Program-made: the position numbers and the translations under genes
Part shown: piece by piece, positions 59,633-64,000 of the stretch
Position numbering within the stretch: position 1 is the stretch's first letter
How the letters are laid out: the number at the start of each line of letters is the position of its first letter
The notes under the pieces: model-generated
The model's input: only the letters and a program-made list of their open reading frames with translations
Databases searched by the model: none
What the model was told of the DNA's origin: nothing
Source: Acidimicrobiales bacterium
GTDB taxonomy: Bacteria > Actinomycetota > Acidimicrobiia > Acidimicrobiales > SHLQ01
Direction of reading: 5' to 3'
DNA length: 64,000 nt
Assembly (NCBI GenBank): GCA_020628865.1
Contig: JAHDEJ010000001.1
Span: forward strand, 64,367-128,366

Positions 59633-60928
59633 TCAGGCGGACTCGTCCAGCCAGCGCAGGACCCCGGCAGCTGCCCTCGCTCCGGTGCTGAAACACGTCT
59701 GCAGCAGGTAGCCGCCAGTGGGCGCGTCCCAGTCGAGCATCTCGCCGGCAACGAACACGCCGGGTACAGCTCGGAGCATGAAGTCGTCGGTGATCTGATC
59801 GAGCCGGACGCCGCCGGCCGACGAGATGGCGCGGTCCATCGGTGCGAGCCCGGCGACCGGCACCGGGACCGCCTTCAGCAGTTGCGCGAGTTCTTCGGGG
59901 TCGGCGGGGATCGCATTGCCGGTGACGTCGCGCAGAAGGTCGACGGCGACGGGCTGCACGCCGGCCCGACGCAACCACGTGGAGATCGAGTCCTTCGGTC
60001 GACGCTTCGACGCGAGCTGCGCCGCCACGTCCGCAGTCGCCCGATCCGGTCGCAGGTCGATCCGAATCTCCCCAGCCGCCCCGTCCCGGTGAAGGGGTCG
60101 CGTCTCACTTTCACCCGACCAGCAGTTTGGGTGAAAGTGAGACGCGACCCCTTCACCCATTTGGCTGCCGAGTGCGGAGGCGACGGTGTAGGCGGGGGTG
60201 CCTTCGAGGCCGGATTGCGTGATGGTGAGATCGCCGGTCGCCGACCGGCCCGCCGCCGTCACCCGCACGCCCTTGAGGGGCGAGCCCTCGTGGCGGTCCA
60301 ACAGCGTCGCCGACCAGGCCACCCGCACGCCGCAGTTCGCCGGCCGCAACGGTTCCACCGACACCCCGCGGGCTTCCACCAGCGACACCCAGGAGCCGTC
60401 CGAACCGACCCGTGGCCAGCTCGCTCCCCCGAGCGCAAGCACGACGGCGTCGGCTCGTACCTCGATCGGTCCATCTGGTCCGTCGAACACCACGCTGCCG
60501 TCGTCCGACCAGCCCAGCCATCGATGACCGGTGCGGACATCGACGTCGAGCTCGGCCAGCCGCTCCAGCCACGCCCGCACCAACGGCGCGCCGCGCATGA
60601 CGGCGGGAAACACCCGGCCGCTCGACCCGACGAACGTGTCCGCCCCGAGCCCGCCCGCCCAGGATCGCAGGTCGGCGACGCCGAACTCGCGGAGCGCCGC
60701 ATGGACGACGCCGGCCGAGTCCGTCACCCGCTCGCGCAGAAGTTCGGGGGTGTCGTCGTGCGTGAGGTTGAGGCCGCTCCGGCCCGCCAACAGCACCGTG
60801 CGGCCCACCGATCGGCGCAGCTCGAAAACGGTCACGCGGAGCCCGGCAGCCGCCAGACGCTCGGCGGCAAACAGGCCGGCCGGACCGCCGCCGACCACGG
60901 CGACATGTCGTTCGAGTGTTGCGTTCAC
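59633..60928 (-). CDS. TIGR03862/HI0933-like flavoprotein with in-frame repeat insertion
   Basis: A 431-residue flavoprotein. The N-terminal FAD motif VAVVGGGPAGLFAAE is near residue 8, then SVGRTVLLAGRSGLNLTH near 36 and the C-terminal GVRLDQITDDFMLRAVPGVFVAGEMLDWDAPTGGYLLQTC block, as in the TIGR03862 family. Around residues 257-281 the frame runs through a 70-bp palindromic repeat and gains the peptide MGEGVASHFHP...SGESETRPLH, which has no match in the family pattern but keeps the frame. The start is a GTG at 60928 without a strong ribosome site. Function of the family unknown. Confidence 0.85.
   Translation of the reverse strand: MNATLERHVAVVGGGPAGLFAAERLAAAGLRVTVFELRRSVGRTVLLAGRSGLNLTHDDTPELLRERVTDSAGVVHAALREFGVADLRSWAGGLGADTFVGSSGRVFPAVMRGAPLVRAWLERLAELDVDVRTGHRWLGWSDDGSVVFDGPDGPIEVRADAVVLALGGASWPRVGSDGSWVSLVEARGVSVEPLRPANCGVRVAWSATLLDRHEGSPLKGVRVTAAGRSATGDLTITQSGLEGTPAYTVASALGSQMGEGVASHFHPNCWSGESETRPLHRDGAAGEIRIDLRPDRATADVAAQLASKRRPKDSISTWLRRAGVQPVAVDLLRDVTGNAIPADPEELAQLLKAVPVPVAGLAPMDRAISSAGGVRLDQITDDFMLRAVPGVFVAGEMLDWDAPTGGYLLQTCFSTGARAAAGVLRWLDESA
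60088..60157. repeat. palindromic repeat inside the flavoprotein gene
   Basis: A 29-bp arm (60088-60116) is perfectly complementary to 60129-60157 with a 12-bp loop. The sequence is the same family as the repeat at 3731-3814 (GGTGAAGGGGTCGCGTCTC core). Together with its flanks it adds about 24 codons to the reading frame without breaking it. Confidence 0.9.
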
Positions 60929-61073
60929 AAGGCCAGTCGACCACGTCGCGCCCTCTGCTCGACGGATGGCCCGGACTGAATGGCTTGGATGGCCGGCGAG
61001 CCGCCACGTACGCTTCGGCGCACCGGGACACGAGGGGGCGAACGGCGATGGGCAGCGCGAGGCACGGGGCACG

Positions 61074-62036
61074 ATGAGGGCCGCCTGGCACGAAACCACC
61101 GGTGGCACCGACGTGCTCCAGGTGGGCGAGCTCGATGACCCGCCCGCTCCCGACCGAGGCGAAGTTCGCATCCGAGTGCAAGCCACATCGCTCGATCGCG
61201 TCGACCTGTACTGGCGCGAGGGCAGCCACGGCATGCGGCTCCGCTGGCCCCAGCATGTCGGCGGCCGGGACCTCGCCGGAACGATCGATGCGGTCGGCAC
61301 CGACGTGGACGGCCTGTCGGTCGGCCAACGGGTCATGGCCAGCGGCGAGCGCACTCACGCGGAACTCGCACTCGCTCCGGCGGAGCTCACGCTCCCGCTT
61401 CCTGACAACGTCGACATCGCTGCCGCCGGCGCCACGCCGACCTCCGGCCGCTCCGCCTGGGCCGGCCTGGTGGACAAGGCGCGCATCGAGTCCGGGGAGA
61501 CCGTGCTCGTTATGGCGGCCGGCAGCGGCGTCGGCAGCTTCGGCATCCAGATCGCTGCCGCAGCCGGCTGCACGGTCATCACCAGCGCCGGGACCGAAGC
61601 GAAGCGCCGCCAGGCGGTCGACCTCGGAGCGGTGGCAACCGTGGACCATCGAGCCGATGACCTCGCCGACCAGATCCGAGACGCCACCGATGGCCGGGGC
61701 GTCGATGTCATCCTCGACCACATCGGTGAGCCCGTCTTCCCTGCGCTGATGCGATCGCTCGCACCGGAAGGTCGATTCGTGACGTGCGGGGTCACGGCCG
61801 GCCATCGAAGCAGCCTGCATCTCGGCGCACTCTTCACGCAGGGCCACCGGCTGATGGGCGTCGGCCGCCCGGATGCGGCCACGATTCGGGGGCATCTGAC
61901 CGGACTCCTCGATGCAATCGATCAGGGTGACGTGACTCCGCAGATCGCCGCCGAGTACGCACTGGATGACATCGCCGAGGCGCACGCCGCCCTCGAGGGG
62001 CCGGACTGCTTCGGGAAGGTCGTGCTGCGGCCATGA
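61074..62036 (+). CDS. quinone oxidoreductase-like medium-chain dehydrogenase
   Basis: A 320-residue zinc-independent MDR protein. It opens MRAAWHETTGGTDVLQVGEL and has the GroES part with VGGRDLAGTIDAVG near residue 60, the nucleotide fold AAGSGVGSFGIQIAAA near 144 and VDVILDHIGEPVF near 205. Members reduce quinones or enoyl groups with NADPH. It overlaps the MaoC N-type gene by 4 bp, starting a small operon of 61074-64000. Confidence 0.88.
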   Translation: MRAAWHETTGGTDVLQVGELDDPPAPDRGEVRIRVQATSLDRVDLYWREGSHGMRLRWPQHVGGRDLAGTIDAVGTDVDGLSVGQRVMASGERTHAELALAPAELTLPLPDNVDIAAAGATPTSGRSAWAGLVDKARIESGETVLVMAAGSGVGSFGIQIAAAAGCTVITSAGTEAKRRQAVDLGAVATVDHRADDLADQIRDATDGRGVDVILDHIGEPVFPALMRSLAPEGRFVTCGVTAGHRSSLHLGALFTQGHRLMGVGRPDAATIRGHLTGLLDAIDQGDVTPQIAAEYALDDIAEAHAALEGPDCFGKVVLRP

Positions 62037-62464
62037 CTGTGAACCGCTTCATCGTCCCTGTCGAGTCCAGCCACGTGCTCCAGTTCGCACGGGCCTGCGG
62101 CTACGAGGACGCTCCTCGCACGTCCCCGACACCGACCTTCCTCGCCGCCGCCGACACGTTCGACCCCGACTTCGACCGACGTCCCCGTTCGGACCGACCG
62201 TGGTTCGGCCCGGACGACGGCCGCGAACAGAAGGGCGCCAGCGGGTTTCACGCCAGCACCGAATTCGAATTCATGCGCCCGCTCGTGGTCGGCGAAACCC
62301 TTCAGGCCGAACAGCGGGTTGGCGAAGTCCACACTCGAGAGGGAAGCCGCGGCGGAACGCTCACCTTCACCTCGACGATCACCGAGTTCTTCGACGACAC
62401 CGGCTCACTCGTGGCTCGCCTCACCTGGACCAACGTGTCGACCGGCCGAGAGGTCGTGAAGTGA
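62033..62464 (+). CDS. MaoC-like (FAS1-type) dehydratase subunit, second pair
   Basis: A 143-residue hot-dog protein: IVPVESSHVLQFARACGYED near residue 4, PTPTFLAAADTFDPDFD near 36 and HASTEFEFMRPLVVGETL near 72. It is related to the first subunit of the pair at 36268-37179 but is shorter. It overlaps both neighbours by 4 bp, so it is coupled to the catalytic-type subunit after it. Probable non-catalytic half of an enoyl-CoA hydratase heterodimer. Confidence 0.84.
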   Translation: MTVNRFIVPVESSHVLQFARACGYEDAPRTSPTPTFLAAADTFDPDFDRRPRSDRPWFGPDDGREQKGASGFHASTEFEFMRPLVVGETLQAEQRVGEVHTREGSRGGTLTFTSTITEFFDDTGSLVARLTWTNVSTGREVVK

Positions 62465-62862
62465 AGGTCGGCGACACCCACTCGCTCGTCGTGGTGGAGG
62501 GCCTCACCCGAACGCAGATCGCGCAGTACGCAGGCGCGTCCGGCGACTTTCACCCGTTCCACACCGACGAGGCCCACGCCGTCGAGCACGGCTTCGACTC
62601 GGTCTTCGCGCACGGCATGCACACGATGGGCTTGAGCGGCCGCGTGGTGTCCGAACTCGTCGGTGACGCAGCAATCAGGAGCTATCGGGCCGAGCTGCGC
62701 CGCCAGGTCTGGCCCGGCGACACGCTCACGGCAACCGCAGAGGTCACCGGGGTCGAAGCCGACGCCGACCATCCGGTTGCCCGCCTCTCGATCCGCACCA
62801 CGGACCAGAACGGAGAGGTGGTCCTGACCGGCACGGCGAGCGTCTGGATCGCGTCGCCATGA
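62461..62862 (+). CDS. MaoC-like dehydratase, catalytic-type subunit, second pair
   Basis: A 133-residue hot-dog protein. QYAGASGDFHPFHTDEAHA near residue 22 carries the hydratase-2 Asp and His, then VFAHGMHTMGLSG near 49. The GTG start overlaps the stop of the preceding subunit (GTGA) and its own stop overlaps the next ATG. It forms the second of two MaoC pairs in the window; this one has no regulon operator nearby. Confidence 0.86.
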   Translation: MKVGDTHSLVVVEGLTRTQIAQYAGASGDFHPFHTDEAHAVEHGFDSVFAHGMHTMGLSGRVVSELVGDAAIRSYRAELRRQVWPGDTLTATAEVTGVEADADHPVARLSIRTTDQNGEVVLTGTASVWIASP

Positions 62863-64000
62863 AGACGGGTCCCATCAACCCGTTCCTTGCCGACAGCGTG
62901 CACGCCATCGCCCATGCGCGGTGCGACCAGCAGGACTCGTCTGCCGAACCCGGTCCAAGCGGACCGACCCGCACGCTCCCGGACGACGAGCGGCAGCACA
63001 CCTGGCTTGGTCCCGGCCACTTCGGTGGCTGCATCTCGGGCGAATACGCCGACGGGCGCCGTGTGATCTGGAGCAACGGCCGCCGGTCGATCGTGAAGCT
63101 CGACCACGACACGCTCGAGGTCCTCGCACGGTTGCCGGTCGGCGACGAGACCGAGCTCACCGAGCAGGAGATGCGAGACGCCGTCGCCGGACTCGACGAC
63201 CTCTCCGGGCAGGAGGCAATCGGCCACGCGGTCGGACTCGCGCTCGGGTTCATGACCGGCCTCGACGGTGTCTACTCCCTGCTCGACTGCGACCACACCC
63301 TGTTCCTCGGCCGCAAAGATGGCGTGGTCGCCTACAACGAGACCGATGCCAACGACCCCGACTCGCCCATCGTCGAGCGGAATCGCTGGGAACGTCCGGG
63401 GCACATCGACGGGAGTTTCGTCGGCATCAACATGACGTTCGACGGGCGGCTGGTGATGAACACCGATCATGGCTGGGTCGTGTGCCTCGAACGCGACTTC
63501 AGCACGTACGACGCCATCCGCCTCCCCGGTGCCGACGCGGCCGCCGAGCACTGCGCCCGCATGGAGGCCGAACGCGGCCACAGCGGCTACGGCTGGGTAC
63601 GCACCAGCATCTGCACCGACGATGGCAACGGCATCTACGTCAGCTCGCTCGACCACACCCACAAGGTCGTGTGGACCGGCGATCGACTCTCGCTCGATCC
63701 GGCAGACGGCGCGTGGAGCGCCGAATACCGCAACGGCAGCGGAACCGGATCCGGCACCACACCCTGCCTCATGGGCTTCGACGACGAGGACCGCTTCGTC
63801 GTGATCGGAGACGGCGACGACATCGTCAACATCACGCTGCTCTGGCGAGACGACATACCCGACGACTGGCAACAGCTCCCCAACGCACCGTCGCGGCGCA
63901 TCGCCGGCATTGGCCCCGCCCACATGGGGGACCCGACGCTGACGGAGGTCCGGACCGAGCAGTCGATCACCGTCGCCGGCTACGGCGCCATGACCGTCAA
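62859..64000 (+). CDS. protein of unknown function, beta-propeller-like (runs off window)
   Basis: An open frame of at least 380 codons, starting at an ATG that overlaps the MaoC stop (ATGA) and still open at the window end. It begins MKTGPINPFLADSVHAIAHA and shows repeated beta-type blocks such as WLGPGHFGGCISGEYADGR, FVGINMTFDGRLVMNTDHGWVVCLERDF, TDDGNGIYVSSLDH and KVVWTG, which resemble blades of a propeller like those of SMP-30/gluconolactonase-type proteins. No signal peptide. Tight coupling to the MaoC pair suggests a cytoplasmic enzyme in the same pathway; I cannot name it. Confidence 0.75.
   Translation, partial: MKTGPINPFLADSVHAIAHARCDQQDSSAEPGPSGPTRTLPDDERQHTWLGPGHFGGCISGEYADGRRVIWSNGRRSIVKLDHDTLEVLARLPVGDETELTEQEMRDAVAGLDDLSGQEAIGHAVGLALGFMTGLDGVYSLLDCDHTLFLGRKDGVVAYNETDANDPDSPIVERNRWERPGHIDGSFVGINMTFDGRLVMNTDHGWVVCLERDFSTYDAIRLPGADAAAEHCARMEAERGHSGYGWVRTSICTDDGNGIYVSSLDHTHKVVWTGDRLSLDPADGAWSAEYRNGSGTGSGTTPCLMGFDDEDRFVVIGDGDDIVNITLLWRDDIPDDWQQLPNAPSRRIAGIGPAHMGDPTLTEVRTEQSITVAGYGAMTV

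Overview
The window is high-GC, densely packed DNA with many 4-bp ATGA/GTGA start-stop overlaps. Two F420-type luciferase-like oxidoreductases, MprAB-like and NarL-like two-component systems, and a large set of CoA-linked degradation enzymes point to an actinobacterium. The fused Liv transporters and the absence of Mce or KstR2-like signals suggest an Acidimicrobiia-type lineage (Ilumatobacter-like), but that is inference. No rRNA, tRNA, CRISPR array, phage or insertion sequence was seen.

Layout. 1-2078: a lipoprotein start and a NarL-type sensor/regulator pair. 2081-7136: F420-type oxidoreductases, an extended SDR, a discoidin-like secreted protein and a PPOX-type flavoprotein. 7137-20952: an island whose proteins match the steroid C/D-ring (HIP) pathway of mycobacteria and rhodococci: EchA20, IpdA, IpdB, IpdC, IpdF, FadE30, a FadE29-like dehydrogenase, a FadA6-like thiolase, several SDRs, MaoC, a Baeyer-Villiger-type monooxygenase and TauD-like dioxygenases. 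21019-25204: TetR regulator, TauD, M28-like protein, sulfatase. 25577-33888: small proteins, then a solute-binding lipoprotein facing an unusual transporter made of an MFS-LivF fusion and a LivH-LivM-LivG fusion. 33942-37179: sulfatase and a MaoC pair. 37254-40702: a frameshifted lipoprotein, a secreted plant-type LRR protein, a small membrane protein. 40836-51083: one 10-kb minus-strand operon with XdhD, SsnA, two fold-type II PLP enzymes and a second molybdenum hydroxylase, recalling the E. coli yge-ygf purine catabolism locus. 51130-58782: CMD-like protein, Tat-exported animal-type haem peroxidase, OmpR-type two-component system, N-carbamoyl-D-amino-acid hydrolase, long GAPDH. 58984-64000: HAD hydrolase, a TIGR03862-like flavoprotein carrying an in-frame palindromic repeat, quinone oxidoreductase, a second MaoC pair and an unfinished protein of unknown function.

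The strongest system-level signal is a palindrome, AATCTGA-N7-TCAGATT, found seven times and only in promoter gaps: before the 2120 gene, ipdA, echA20/SDR, fadE30/fadE29-like, the thiolase/cell-wall protein gap, the SBP/MFS-LivF gap and the MaoC pair. It appears to tie the steroid ring enzymes, a transporter and a sortase-type surface protein into one regulon, with a motif unlike KstR or KstR2. A second, weaker palindrome (TTTACA-N3-TGTAAA) precedes both the xdhD operon and the carbamoylase gene. Several convergent gene junctions carry different palindromic or duplicated elements, one of them a 107-bp two-hairpin element present twice.
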